Source: Verticillium longisporum (taxonomy: Eukaryota; Ascomycota; Sordariomycetes; Glomerellales; Plectosphaerellaceae). Taken from it: a DNA stretch of 64,000 nucleotides. The translations under genes were made by a program, and so were the position numbers. The notes below the pieces were generated by a model. That model worked only from the letters and a program-made list of their open reading frames with translations. It was not told the DNA's origin and ran no database searches. The DNA lies in NCBI GenBank assembly GCA_019188255.1, contig JAETXT010000001.1, forward strand, positions 1,736,001-1,800,000, written 5' to 3'. This document shows positions 13,430-24,916 of the stretch, in pieces. Position 1 is the first letter of the stretch. Each line of letters starts with the position of its first letter.

Positions 13430-13687
13430 TTAGACCGAAAAGCTAGCTTGCTGTTGATGGGGATAGGTGTCTATGAGGAAGCATTGTGGTGGAGCGGGTA
13501 GAACATAGGCGTTTCCGGGGGTCGCCATCCGAGGATAAGCTGTCGGAACCACAATCTTCTCAAATTTGATTGTGCTGGAGAGCCTTGCTTCGAAAGCCGT
13601 GTTCGCCAGCCCGGGACGACACTCATTACCCTTGAATAGTTCAGCGGCAGGGGAGCCGCTCAGGAATTCCGAATACACGCCCGTCAT
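13430..13687 (-). CDS. Possible small or partial gene of unknown function (weak)
   Basis: Open frame of 85 codons starting MTGVYSEFLSGS and ending HQQQASFSV. It is reasonably balanced in composition, with third-position C/G preference in its first half. I do not recognise the sequence. An in-frame stop lies just upstream (TAG about seven codons before the Met). A CTGCAG acceptor-like site follows that stop, so it could be the last exon of a longer or decayed gene. It stands alone in a gene-poor region, and no partner exons were found. It may be chance. Confidence 0.15.
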   Translation of the reverse strand: MTGVYSEFLSGSPAAELFKGNECRPGLANTAFEARLSSTIKFEKIVVPTAYPRMATPGNAYVLPAPPQCFLIDTYPHQQQASFSV

Positions 13688-15890
13688 GTTGGAGTCACTC
13701 TGCAGCTAGCCAGCAGCTCTTGGCAACTCGTCGCACCTGCATTCCCTTACGGTGACCTGCGAGCGATATGGACAGCCAAAACTTCAGAAAATCAAGTAGG
13801 AATGAGGCAGAGCGCCTTCAGCATAGAAGGTTCTGGGAGAGGATAGCTCCATATAATCATTGTCGATGTCACATTAGCTAAAGCGAGAAGTGCAGATTGC
13901 ACGCGGCAGCATCCACACGATCGATGGTGAATAAGCTCCCAAGTGAAACCTCCTCACTCAAAGCCTGAAATGCGGCTGCCATGGTATACGCCCACTAATT
14001 TCATGGCCAACTCATCTTTTAAATCTACATTCTTCCTATTGTTAAGACACACGATGATGACTCTCCATTGCTGGGTTGTGATGTAGGCAATGTCTTATAC
14101 CGTCCCAGCCTCGATTTGGTGATTTCGATAGGCATTCATTGCCCTAGCCAATGAGGCGCCCCAATGGAATTGCGAGGCCAGGCAGGGTCCACGACAGATG
14201 ACGTTGTGCGTGCAGATGCGTGAGCAATCCCTGTAAGCTAGGTCGTTGGACTTGTCGGCCGTTGAAGTAATCTTGTCAGTCTCCGTCGATAGGCAACTCC
14301 AATGGCAGCTTTTCTCTACAATCTGGGATGCGTGCATGGTCTTGTATTTCCTCAAGTGATCAGGGTGTCATGGGAGTTGGTCATTGCAGCATGGGGGGCC
14401 CGGAATGTAGTGCCGGCCTGAGCGAGGCGTGGCTTGAGCTGCGATTCAGGCATTCCTTATGATCCCACCACCGCGCATTCATCCCTACTGAAAGTCTTAC
14501 CTGCCAAACTGTCGGATCGCAGCACGAGCGAGGCCGTCAGAAAACCAAGACATGAAAAAAAGAAAAAGAAAGAAAAAGCCAGCAAGGCATTCCAGATGCA
14601 CCCTTCTCGAGCTCACGCCAGACAAAACTCCCTGCCAGCAAGGTTTCGCATTGGTCACGTCGACATGCCACGTTCTGGTGTAGCAAAACGTGTTTTTCTT
14701 CCTTTCTTCGCCTCCGTCCGAACCTTGGGGCGTCGACCAGTAAGGTAGGACCAGAGACCCTTCTTGCGTTGGGCAGGTTGGAGACCCCGGAGTGCCCCCC
14801 CAGGTTGGTGGTCTGGTGACACAGGCTTGATTGGTCGCCATCAGGAGCCGTCCGAATGCTCGCTGCAAACCTCGTCACGTTCGCTGTTGCTGGGAGGTTT
14901 TTAGCTCAGCCAACCCCGCATTCATTGTCGTCATACTGTCTAATGGGCAACCAGGCAGCCCACTGCGAATGGCGGAGCACAGGGCACCCTCGCGCACACT
15001 CGCACGCACCCAAGCGAGGGTGGACTGTGCTGAAGCTCCTCCCGCGCGAAGGCTGGCGGGCCCCCCACTGGCCTGGAGATTGCCCATTCCACGGCTCGTA
15101 GGGACCGTTCAGCTACCTGGCAAGCCTGGGCACCTACCTAGGGAGGTTGGTAGGCAGGCCTGGAGATTTCCCATCGAGATTTTTTCTTTGCGCCATGTCC
15201 CGATGTCCGTGTCTCCGGAATCCCACCCTCGAAGGAAAATCAAGATTGCAGGAGCCACGGGAAGAGACGCCGGCGCTGCTATTCTCGGCGTCGTATGGGA
15301 AAGAAAAAGGCCAACAAACAGATTTTCCGCCCAATACTGAGGTATTTGTCAGTTCCTCAACCCTTTCTCACAATGCGACGACGTGTTGCCGCGGGATTAT
15401 TCGGCGTTGGTTGCGCCCAAAGTGGCGGATGTAGACGCATCTCGCCCCGACAGGACGATGAAGAAGCTCGTTGGGGCAGTGATGGTCAACACGAGGGCCC
15501 CTCGGACCCAGCGAGAGAGAGAGAAAAAAAAAGGCTTGACGACCTCGACAGGCTCGACAAGCTGGAGGCCCAGACTTGTATCGACCAAGAGTCGGCCGGC
15601 TGGAGTGGATTCCCGCCATGAATGTAGTTGCTCAGCGCCCAAAAGCCCCGGCCTGAAATGGCTCTCGACCCCTGTAGGATACCCACCATGATTGTTCCAC
15701 GCTTAGTGCAGCCGGACAGCTTGCCCCCCCCTCCCCTTGGCCTTCAAGGGCCCCCCGGGTCGATGCCATTGGATCGGGAGGATCGAGAATTGGGTCGGCC
15801 AGGAGCAGATAGTCAGACAATGGAGGTGGGCAGCAGCACCGACGTAACTGTGGTGGCAGGCATACTCGCACCACACCACCACCGTCGCTC

Positions 15891-15925
15891 ACTACCTAGG
15901 TACCTTACTACTTGCTACCTGACGC
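15891..15925. promoter_or_regulatory. TACCTAGGTA-type motif upstream of glycogen synthase
   Basis: Contains ctacctaggtacctta followed by ctacct, a near palindrome centred on CCTAGG, about 600 bases upstream of the glycogen synthase start. Similar motifs recur at 21931-21960, 45118-45157 and 51785-51824, each in the upstream region of a gene. Function unknown. Confidence 0.35.
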
Positions 15926-16498
15926 CGTTGCTGCCACAACACCTCCTCGTCCAGCTACATGCACCAGGTGCTCCCGACGGATCCTCCGCTCACTTCTCTC
16001 TCACCACCTTACCTTACCCTCCGACTGATTCTGTCTGACATTGGCTGCTCCGCGGACATCGTCCCCATCACCCTAAAACCTGCCCTCTCCCTCCCCCGCA
16101 ACCCGCCTTCCTCAGCTGGCTTTCCACCTCTTCCCACCTTGTTTGTGTCCTCCTACAATCGCACTCGAACCTGCTACCTCCCCTCGCCACGGCCGCTACT
16201 GAAGCATCACGGGAGCTTCACGTAGCTCTAGCTCTCAGGAAACGTCCTGAGCCACCTCGTCACAGGTACGTCGCTCGGCGTGGCCTGACATGCCATCAGA
16301 CAGCCGAACGCTCCCCTCTTGAATCCTCCTCCTCCTCCTCCACCTAGCCATCGCGCCCCAATGCCTCTCCCCGTCCATTGGCCTCCCTCCATGACACCAA
16401 TTCAAAATGCCGTCGCGCCTCAGCTGCCCGGTGTCACAGCAACTGACTGTCCGTCCATTTCTGTAGCATCCCATACCACAGCGCGCAGACAGGTAGCC

Positions 16499-18875
16499 AT
16501 GTCGCAAGACGAACGTTCCGCCCGTGAGGTGAAGGATCATCTCCTCTTCGAAATCGCAACGGAAGTTGCCCACCGAGGTGAGTCTCCGAGCTCTCCAGCA
16601 GAACGAGTAGCCTTGCTGTCGAGCTGCTGCTGACATTCTTCCCGTAGTTGGCGGCATCTACTCTGTGATCAAGTCAAAGGCCCCCGTCACGACAGCCGAG
16701 TATGGCGAGCGCTACACCCTGATCGGTCCGCTGAACCACCAATCGGTATGGTGCTTCGACTAGGAACTCTCTGTTCCAGCTGCTGACAAGCGTAGGCCGC
16801 CGTCGAAGTGGAGGAGCTCGAGCCCACCGTTCCTGAGCTTGCTGCCACGATCAACTCCATGAAGGAGCGCGGTATCGGCATTCTCTATGGTCGCTGGCTG
16901 ATTGAGGGCGCACCCCGAGTGCTCCTGTTCGACACCAAGACTGCTTACAAGTTCCTCGATGAGTGGAAGACGGACCTCTGGAACGTCGCCAGCATTCCCT
17001 CCCCGCCCAATGACGACGAGACGAATGAGGCCATCGTTTTTGGATACCTGGTTGCATGGTTCCTCGGAGAGGTGGGTGCAAGCGTCATCAACTACACCCC
17101 GTTGTTGTGCTAATCGTTTGTTCAGTTTGTCTGCCACGAGAAGAAGAAGGCCGTCATTGCGCACTTCCACGAGTGGCTCGCCGGTGTCGCATTGCCCTTG
17201 TGCAAGAAGCGCCGCATTGATGTGACCACCATCTTCACCACCCACGCCACGCTGCTCGGTCGTTACCTCTGTGCTGGCTCGGTCGACTTTACAACAACCT
17301 GCAGTGGTTCGATGTGGACGCCGAGGCTGGCAAGCGCGGTATCTACCACAGGTACTGCATCGAGCGAGCTGCTGCCCACGCCTGCGATGTATTCACGACC
17401 GTCTCCCACATTACAGCGTACGAGAGCGAGCACCTGCTCAAGCGCAAGCCCGACGGCGTTCTGCCCAACGGCCTCAACGTCACCAAGTTCTCAGCTGTCC
17501 ACGAGTTCCAGAACTTGCATCAGCAGGCGAAGGAGAAGATTCACGAATTCGTGCGAGGCCATTTCTACGGCCACTACGATTTCGACCCGGAGAACACGCT
17601 GTACTTCTTCACGGCCGGTCGTTACGAGTTCAGGAACAAGGGTGTCGACATGTTTGTTGAGTCGCTGGCACGCCTCAACCACCGCCTCAAGAGCGCTGGC
17701 AGCAAGATGACGGTCGTGGCCTTCATCATCATGCCTGCCCAGACGACATCGCTGACTGTCGAGGCTCTCAAGGGCCAGGCCGTCATGAAGTCGCTTCGGG
17801 ACACTGTTGACATTATCGAGCGTGGCATTGGCAAGCGCATCTTTGAGCGCTCTCTGAAGTGGCACGACGGCGACCCGCTCCCCGATGAGAAGGAGCTGAT
17901 CACCGGTGCTGACCGCGTCCTCCTGCGGAGACGCCTCTTCGCGATGAAGAGGCACGGCCTGCCTCCCATCGTCACCCATAACATGCTGAACGATAGCGAA
18001 GATCCTATCCTGAACCAGATCCGTCGGGTCCAGCTTTTCAACCACCCTTCTGACCGAGTCAAGGTTGTCTTCCACCCAGAGTTCCTCAACTCTGCCAACC
18101 CCGTCCTGCCCATGGACTACGACGAGTTTGTGCGTGGCACGCACATGGGCATCTTCGCATCCTACTACGAGCCTTGGGGCTACACCCCGGCCGAGTGCAC
18201 CGTCATGGGCGTTCCCAGCATTACCACGAACCTGTCTGGCTTTGGCTGCTACATGGAGGAGCTCATCGAGAACTCGAGCGACTACGGTATCTACATTGTT
18301 GACCGCCGGATGAAGGGTGTCGATGACTCGGTCAACTCGTTGACCTCGCACATGTTCGACTTTTGCCAGAAGAGCCGTCGCCAGCGTATCAACCAACGTA
18401 ACCGCACGGAGCGTCTCAGCGACCTGCTCGACTGGAAGAGGATGGGCATGGAGTACGTCAAGGCGCGCCAACTGGCGCTGCGCCGGGCCTATCCTGGATC
18501 GTTCCAGGGTGACGAGGAGGAGGACACGATCCTCGGTGTTGAGCAGAAGATCTCGCGACCTTTCTCGGTGCCTGGATCCCCTCGTGACCGTTCTGGCATG
18601 ATGACGCCTGGTGACTTTGCCAGCCTGCAAGAGGGCCGCGAAGGCCTGAGCACTGAGGACTATGTCGCTTGGAAGCTGCCGTAAGTTCTGCTCTTCCCCT
18701 TGTCGAATTTCACCCCAACGATGATGCTGACCAAAATTTTGCCAGTGAGGAGGAAGACCCTGAGGAGTACCCCTTCCCGCTGACGCTGCGCACGAAGCGT
18801 GTCGGCCCACCTAGCCCCCTCGACGGCGTGCCTCTGCAACCCACAAACGGCAACGGCACTAGTAGCAGCAGCTAG
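16499..18875 (+). CDS. GSY1: Glycogen synthase (GT3 family), with apparent one-base deletion
   Basis: Transfers glucose from UDP-glucose to the growing glycogen chain in the cytosol. Exons 16499-16577, 16648-16745, 16796-17071, 17126-18680, 18746-18875, all GT-AG. Near-continuous match to fungal Gsy: [88 protein letters not shown]. The catalytic E-x7-E pair lies at about Glu500/Glu508 in [10 protein letters not shown], and Arg-rich activation-helix residues appear in [19 protein letters not shown]. The C-terminus has PGSPRDRSG and Ser-rich stretches where phosphoregulation is known in the family. Odd: at about 17287-17290 the frame slips by one; GACTTTACAACAAC should read D-F-Y-N-N, so one T (or C) is missing at residue about 206. 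With it restored the protein is 712 residues, normal length. An in-frame Pro-rich extension from Met 16319 exists, but the conserved start is 16499. Confidence 0.93.
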
Positions 18876-20437
18876 ATGACCGCCAGCGGTTGTCGTTACC
18901 ATTCTACATACAAGTCTGGAAAAGGAAGGGTGGCACTCAGCTGGAGCGCTACAGGCTGACGAACACGAAACGCCTCGAGACATCTCCCACGCCGACACAA
19001 TCAAGCATGCGGGGGCGCATGACGAAAAGGACGGTGATATCAGGCAACAAAAGATATCGGTGGATGCATCTGGCGGCCGTGTTGTCGAAGTGTACGAGAT
19101 TGCGGCGAACTTGCATAGTAGATGAAGCAGGCAACGCGAGACGGCGAGTGACATGGTTGGGCACAGGGCCGAGTCGCATCTCAGCGCCATCACCATTGTA
19201 TTTTGCTTTTGACACGAGGGGGGATTATAATAATTAAGCATCCATCTGCCCACATGACTTGTTTCCTGACTGCGTGTCTCGACACCGATTGAAAGATTGT
19301 CCCGATGCCACGAGACAGCAGATTGATGTGTGACGAGGCTCGGCCATGCGCAGTTGCCTACCTTACCTGGTCATGTTGCTGATGCCAGGCAGTCGGGAAT
19401 GTTTGTGTCCGTGCTCCCGCTAACAAGAGGACTCAGGGGTCAGGGGTGGTTTGTACATGGGTGCTCGGAATGGGACGACCATGGAGATGGGGCCCCAAAC
19501 AGACTGCAGGCCTCAACAGACTGCATTGTCCTTGACGCGGCACCTCGGTCAGCGAGTCGTGCACGATGCGGGATAGACGGCAACTCCCGGCGGCCCTTGG
19601 TCCAAGGGGATGGTCGAAGGTGGGTTTAGTGGGATTCGAAGGGAGCCTACCTGTTCTGAAAGGCAAATGTGCGAGGACGGCGTATGCCGAAAAGGACTTC
19701 ACTCGCCCCTACACATTTGTGACGCAGTAGACATGTTTGCACCACGTCTTGAAACCCAACTGTACAAGTTAGTTGTCGTGACTCACCTGGAAAAACATGT
19801 GTATAAGCCTGCGCAGCCGCAAAACTTCCAGAGTATCCTGATCAACGAGTTGCATCTTGCTCGCTCAGACCCGAAGCCGATGATGCCTGTGGCGAAGTAT
19901 CTTAAAGACCACTACAAGCAGTCCGGGGGTCATGGCGCTGGAATCATTCGGTTGTGCACGGAGTTGAGGGAAAGGAAAGACCCAACCCAGAAGCTGCACT
20001 TCAAGGCAAAACAAACCTGGATACTGCCAACATCATGAAGTCGCAGGTGTTGCTGGACATACACTGCTCGCTCCTTTCCTATACAGATTGTAGAGCGTCC
20101 ATGGTGCTTCTCTGTGAACTGGGGGAGAATGCTTGTAGCTTCCAAGGAAGCCACGCTCATTATACTGGGTCGCAGCTGCGCATATTCTACAAAGGGTCTT
20201 CTTCAAAGGCGCCGTTTCCTAGGAAATCGTTACTCTCAGGACATGCAGGCGCAATGGTTCTCGGAAGGCCGAACCACGCAGGATGTATGAAACGGGAAGG
20301 CAATTCAAGACCGACCTCGAAGGAGTCAGGAGCGTCCTTCTCAACCCCTTCTCACTGCGCAACCTTCTCTTTCTCCTCTTTTTCTTCATAATTTTAGATA
20401 TCTCACAGCGTGCCTGATCTACAAGCGATTCCCAATC

Positions 20438-20680
20438 ATGTCATCCCCCATCCTTATCGCCATCGTTACCATGGTGGCTCGTGCCGTCTCCCTTTCGATG
20501 ATTTCTCGAAACAAGAGCGCCTGGTTTACCCAGCAACTCATGCCGGCTGGGCTCGAAGGTTCGGAGCCAACGGACCAGTTCGTGCATAGGGTTCTCATGG
20601 GGTGCCTGGTGGTGATCTTCGTCCTCCTTTGGAGGCGGGGGTCGACACCTGGCCGCCATCCAGGATACCTAATTGAGTAG
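20438..20680 (+). CDS. Possible small membrane protein, unknown
   Basis: Open frame of 80 codons, MSSPILIAIVTMVARA to GRHPGYLIE. Codon choice is fungal-like (ATC, GTC, GCC, CTC, AAG frequent). Two hydrophobic segments are visible: residues 4-20, and about 53-66 (LMGCLVVIFVLLW) followed by basic residues (RRGS). No signal or family motif was recognised. It may be a complete two-pass small protein or the last exon of a larger one; the preceding 100 bases are pyrimidine-rich like a fungal leader. The nearest gene is 1.6 kb away. Confidence is limited because there is no homologue I can name. Confidence 0.33.
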   Translation: MSSPILIAIVTMVARAVSLSMISRNKSAWFTQQLMPAGLEGSEPTDQFVHRVLMGCLVVIFVLLWRRGSTPGRHPGYLIE

Positions 20681-21258
20681 CCGTTACGGCCTCCGTTCTT
20701 CAATCTTTCGCAACCTTTTGTTCCATCATTGTCCTCGGACGATGCTCTGGACGGGTTGACTGGTGTTACATTTCTTCCAGATCATCCATCACATCTTTCA
20801 GTTCCCGGACTGAGGTGTAGCGAGCTTTGCTCGTGTTGGGCGACTGGCATTGCACTTCCGTCAGCCCATCAAGGTCTTTCGGGCCTTGATATAAGTTACC
20901 ATCTATAACACCACCACTTCAGCTAATATCATGAATTTAATAGCCAAACAAGAAACATTGACAGAACAATATCGAGGAGGACTCGGGGCAGCGTCAAGGA
21001 CGAACGGCTTGACGAACTATGGGCGAATATTTGGGGCGGACGTAAATGGCAGACACCAGGGGTAGCTGTCGAGATCTCCCCTTTTCTCTAATAGTGTCCC
21101 ATGTACAAGTAGCAAGATTAATTTGGCCTTGGGCAACATGAATTGAACACATACGATCTGTACTGTGATGCTACGAACCCTGAGGTCCAGTTCCCAAGCT
21201 TCGCTGTGACGTTGAACTTTCATCTGGGCAGCAGGCTAAGCTACATCTACTACTTTCT

Positions 21259-21298
21259 TCTCTTCCAGATGATATAAATCTCTTCCAGATGATATAAA
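21259..21298. repeat. Perfect 20-bp tandem duplication
   Basis: The unit tctcttccagatgatataaa occurs twice in direct succession with no mismatch. Lone duplication in intergenic DNA. Confidence 0.85.
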
Positions 21299-21391
21299 CC
21301 ATTTTTCACCCACGCATGTCATAAATTTGGAACTTGGTCTTTCCTCCACACAACTTTCCGAACTCCATTTGCGGGCAATCCTCAACATTGA

Positions 21392-21771
21392 CCCGGCACT
21401 GGCTCCGATGCAGGCATACTCCTCTTGGGGAAAGTCGTCGATGCCCTCTGCATGCTTTTCGTGGAGAAGTGCATCGTCAGAAACCGAGAAACATTCATCG
21501 CCTGGTGCCGTCCCATCGAGAACTGACTCCACGTGCCCACAGCGCTGCGGCCCATTTGCGAAGGAGAGCCCGGCCCCCTGGACGACGAAATCCGTACCAT
21601 CGCCAGGTGGGTACCGGTATACTGCTGCTGTTCGTCCTGGGCGTGCCAGTCCACTTCGACGAGACGTTCCACGTCATGGGGCTGCTGTCATGTTGCGGGG
21701 GGCTTGCGATCCTTATCTGCGTATACTCCAACACCATGGCGGCGAAGCGAAGGCGAATCCTGCGAGGGTGA
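21392..21771 (+). pseudogene. Coding-like membrane-protein segment with disrupted frame
   Basis: Codon choice and hydrophobic pattern suggest coding, but the frame is broken. From 21392 one frame reads GKVVDALCMLFVEKC, NRETFIAWCRPIEN, meets TGA at 21524-21526, and continues in the same frame with ALRPICEGEPGPLDDEIRTIA. At about 21602 the signal moves to the -1 frame, reading GTGILLLFVLGVPVHFDE, HVMGLLSCCGGLAILICVYS and ending AAKRRRILRG at 21771. The slip sits at an AGGTGGG run, so a missing G could explain it. The CTGAC and CCCACAG around 21522-21541 could instead mark the end of an intron hiding the TGA. The family is not recognised. It could be a decayed gene, an indel-damaged real gene, or (less likely) chance. 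Confidence 0.25.
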
Positions 21772-21930
21772 ACGGAGGCAGGGGCCGGCGGCACACCGCT
21801 GAACCCAGAAAGTCCTTTTTATTTCAATTTATGGGCCGCGATGATGCTGGGCACGATGCTGGCGGCGGGGTCACGCTGATGCGATGTCGGCTTGCAAGAA
21901 GGACTTGTACTGTCCCCAAGCCACCGTATC

Positions 21931-21960
21931 TACCTAGGTAAGGTAAGGTACCTAAGGTAT
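21931..21960. promoter_or_regulatory. TACCTAGGTA-type motif with AGGTA iterations
   Basis: Palindrome tacctaggta followed by aggtaaggta and cctaaggtat. Same motif family as at 15.89, 45.12 and 51.79 kb. It lies about 950 bases upstream of the F-box gene. Confidence 0.4.
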
Positions 21961-22425
21961 ATAATAGTTTAGAAGAAGCAACCACGTGGAATCACCGCGT
22001 GGGTTCGCTGGCACAAACTGTGCAATGGAGCATGCTGTGTTTGATGTCGGCGAATGTGACGAAGTGACATTGTACTTTCTATGTGATGCGGCCAATGAGC
22101 ACGGAATCAGCACCGGTGCAAAGGTAGGCGACCACCAGTACGCGCTTCTAGAGGTCGAAGGATCGCCAGCACGCGACGCGAGCCACGCTCGAGGCCCAAC
22201 GCGGGCAATCCAGCACCAACCAATGCAGCGACCCTCCTATCATGTATTCCGTCACGTCGAAGAAGGTCTCTTGCCTGCCATTCGGACCCCTGAAGATCCC
22301 ACGACAAGTTAGCCTTTGTACAGGTAGCTCTCCATTCCTGGCCCCAAACCGCAGCGTCGCCCCTCCTTTTAAGGCCTCGTTTGCCATCCCTTTGAGAGGC
22401 GGCACACACCATCGGCAAGCAAAGG

Positions 22426-22790
22426 GGGAAGGAAATAGGGAAGGAAATAGGGGCCCAGCGTGCAAACAAAGTTGGGGAGCTTGGTGGAATGCCAGGAGCT
22501 CTAGCAGCGTCTCAGCACAAAGAGCTACTGAGACACCCTGCCTTGCCTGCCTCAGACTACAGTCAGACTGCAGTCAGACTACAAGCTCGCAGCCGCCACT
22601 ACGGTCAGACATCCGACGATCCTAGGCCCAAAGAACGCGCGCACCCGCCCAATCGGCCGTCTGCGTGCCTCTGGACCTCCTCCTTTTGGGGTGACAAGCC
22701 CCTCCCCCCTTGCCCCTGGCTTGCCTCACTGGGGACCACTACGGGCCACTGACCACTGACCACTGACCACCTACCCCAACCCCAACCCCA
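22426..22790. repeat. Cluster of short tandem duplications upstream of the F-box gene
   Basis: Four unrelated micro-duplications lie within 370 bases: gggaaggaaata twice (22426-22449), cagactacagt about three times (22553-22583, one mismatch), ccactga three times (22746-22766) and ccccaa-type units (22774-22790). They end about 95 bases before the F-box start codon, so they are in the promoter or leader. Confidence 0.75.
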
Positions 22791-22882
22791 GGGTGCAGGC
22801 ACGACCACGACTAGGCCCGATTGCCCGAATTTCGTCCTTCAACTATCCTTCCCCCTCTCTTCTCCTCTCCTTCCTCCGCAAC

Positions 22883-24916
22883 ATGAGGCTTCCCTTTCGC
22901 AAAATGGGCATCTTCAGCTTCCGGCGCAACAAGGACAAGAAGAAGGATGCCATCGGCGTTCCTTGGGGTCCGTCCTATCCCAACGGCGAGAACGGTCTCG
23001 ATGCCAAGTCCCGGGCGCCCCTCTTTCCACCCACGCGCTTCTCCGCCCGTCTGATCGCTGAGCTCCCCTCCAACGTCCTCGAGCGCATCTTCGTCGCCGT
23101 GTGCCCTCAATCCCAGGATGAGTCCTACGAGACGTGCGAGCAGAGCGCTCTCGAAGATGGCTGCATGCTCTGCGACCTCAGGGATCTCGCCCACTGCGTC
23201 CAGGTCTGCAAGCAATGGCGTGCCGCTGCCAGGAAGCTTCTGTAAGTCCAACCGTGTCTTTCTGTCGCTTGCACCATGCCTCACTGCCTGCGCCTGCCAT
23301 GCCGTGTCCTTCTGGCTGACTCGGGGATTTGCCCACACACCAGATACCACAGCATTCGGATTGATCCCGTTCACTATTGCGCTCGTGAAGCCTACCTCGC
23401 CGAACTACGCAAGCGCCGCACCAAGTTCGATCGCAACGGCGAACCTGAGGACACGCCGAGCGCCCGCCTGAAGCTTCTGTGCCGTACCCTCCGCGACGAC
23501 CCGACCCGCCTCGGCGCCCGTGTTCGCTACTTCAAGACGCCCTACATGCTGCGCGAAGCGGCGCAGGCCGATCTCGCTCGCACAATTGCCGTCCTGCCCA
23601 ATCTGCTCTATGTCGACCTTCCCGAAGGACTCTTCTCCGACGACTCAGCCTACGCAACATTGCGCCTCGAGGTCGAGGCACGGTGTCCCAAGCTGCTGAA
23701 AATGACATATCGTGGCGGGGCAGAGCGAAGTCTGGCCAAGCTGGCACAGGGGACCATTTGGAGGCATCTAGAGGTCCTGGAGCTGATCAAAATCAACATG
23801 GACCCCAACGTCTTGCGCCACGTTCTCGCTGCGCTGCCCAACCTGCACGCGCTCAAGGTCACCGACAGCAGGGCCTTCAACGATGACGTCTTCGCCTACA
23901 ACGAGATGCTGCCACCATTCCCCGCGCTCGAGCAGCTCGTGCTCACCAAAACGCCCAATGTCACGGCTGCCGGCTTGGTCGACTATCTGAGCTATCCCGA
24001 GACACGCGCCGCTCTCACCGTGCTCGCCCTCAACAAGACTGGCATCGAGATTCCCACCCTCCACGAGGTTGTCTCGCTTGCCACATCTCTCAAGTCCCTC
24101 GTCGTTCAGTGCAGGGTGGGTGGTCCCTTCAAGAGCGGCCCCCAGACACAGAGGCTGTCCTCGAGGTCGTTGGAGACATTGCGCTATGAAATCAGCAGCG
24201 ATCCACAAGCAAGCCCATACTCCGGCATCACGCAAACCTACTACACCTATCTCGCCTCCTCCATCCTCGCCAATGGCCTCACAAACCTGCGAGCCGTCTA
24301 CGTGCTCGACGCTGAGTTTGCCGACCAGCTCTCCGGTTTACCGCCTCCGCCTCCCCGCGCCTCCTTTGCCCAACACGGTCGTCCTTCCTCCTCCGGCTCC
24401 GGCCTCTCCAAGTCGCCTCATGGCAACTTTCTCGCGCCAAACATCACAGGTGGCAATGGTGGTCTTCAGCCTCCGATGCGCCCCTTTGCCCCGTCTGGTG
24501 CCCCGGCCTCCAACCGTTTCAGCTCGAACAATCCTTTCGCCGGCACGGGCTCCCTGACGCACACGCTCGAGGTCTTTGCCAAGAAGGACGAGGCCATGAA
24601 CTGGTCGTTCGTCAAAGTCTCGCCCACGGCACAGCTCGGCCCCGCGCCCTCGCGCTATAGCATGGTGCCGGGGGCGCTGCAGAGCGAGAGGCCCATCAGC
24701 TCCTACGGACTCGGCGCCGACATGCTCGGCAACGGGTGGAACACGGCCGGCGCGCGACGCAGCGTCATGGTAGGCAACGGCATTGGCGGCTTCACGGCCT
24801 TGCCGCAGGATGCACCACCGCCCATGCCCAGCGGGCTGCAGGCTGGCGGGGACTCGTGGCCGCGTCCCGTCAGCAGTGCTGGAGAGAAGAGGGGCGATCG
24901 GGACATGTGGCGGTGA
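22883..24916 (+). CDS. Conserved fungal F-box/LRR-like protein
   Basis: Probable substrate adaptor of an SCF ubiquitin ligase. Exons 22883-23241 and 23344-24916 (GTAAGT...CCAG, phase 2) give 643 residues; Met at 22904 (MGIFSFRR) is an equally plausible start. Residues about 55-120 form an F-box-like region: ARLIAELPSNVLERIF, then CEQSALEDGCMLCDLRDL, QVCKQWRAAARKLLYHSIRIDPVHYC. This is a strongly conserved block in an uncharacterised Pezizomycotina family. Downstream are leucine-rich-repeat-like segments (PNLLYVDLPEG, PKLLKMTYRGG, LHALKVTDS, LEQLVLTKTPNV) and later a Pro/Ser/Gly-rich low-complexity part (from about 24330). Substrate unknown. The frame is intact. No partner genes nearby suggest its target. 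Confidence 0.85.

Larger units (their letters stand above)
11312..16498. other. Gene-poor stretch between ctk1 and glycogen synthase
   Basis: About 5.2 kb without a convincing gene. It includes the ctk1 leader (pyrimidine-rich on the minus strand to about 11600) and the glycogen synthase promoter, which is strongly C/T-rich at about 15880-16220. Open frames in between (for example 12021-12650 and 14831-15340) lack family motifs and codon bias. Noted items are the small minus ORF at 13430-13687, listed separately, and a CCTAGG-centred motif at 15891-15925. No RNA gene or transposon was recognised. Confidence 0.4.
18876..22882. other. Sparse region between glycogen synthase and F-box gene
   Basis: About 4 kb holding the 3' UTR of glycogen synthase (AATTAA-like AT tract at about 19225-19240), two weak coding-like islands (20438-20680 and 21392-21771, listed separately), several short tandem duplications and a TACCTAGGTAAGGTA motif. 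The last 100 bases before the F-box start are strongly C/T-rich, consistent with a leader. No RNA gene was recognised. Confidence 0.4.

Noticed and set aside
17491..18810. 439-codon open frame on the minus strand
   Set aside because: It is an exact antisense shadow of the glycogen synthase catalytic region, caused by third-position G/C bias.
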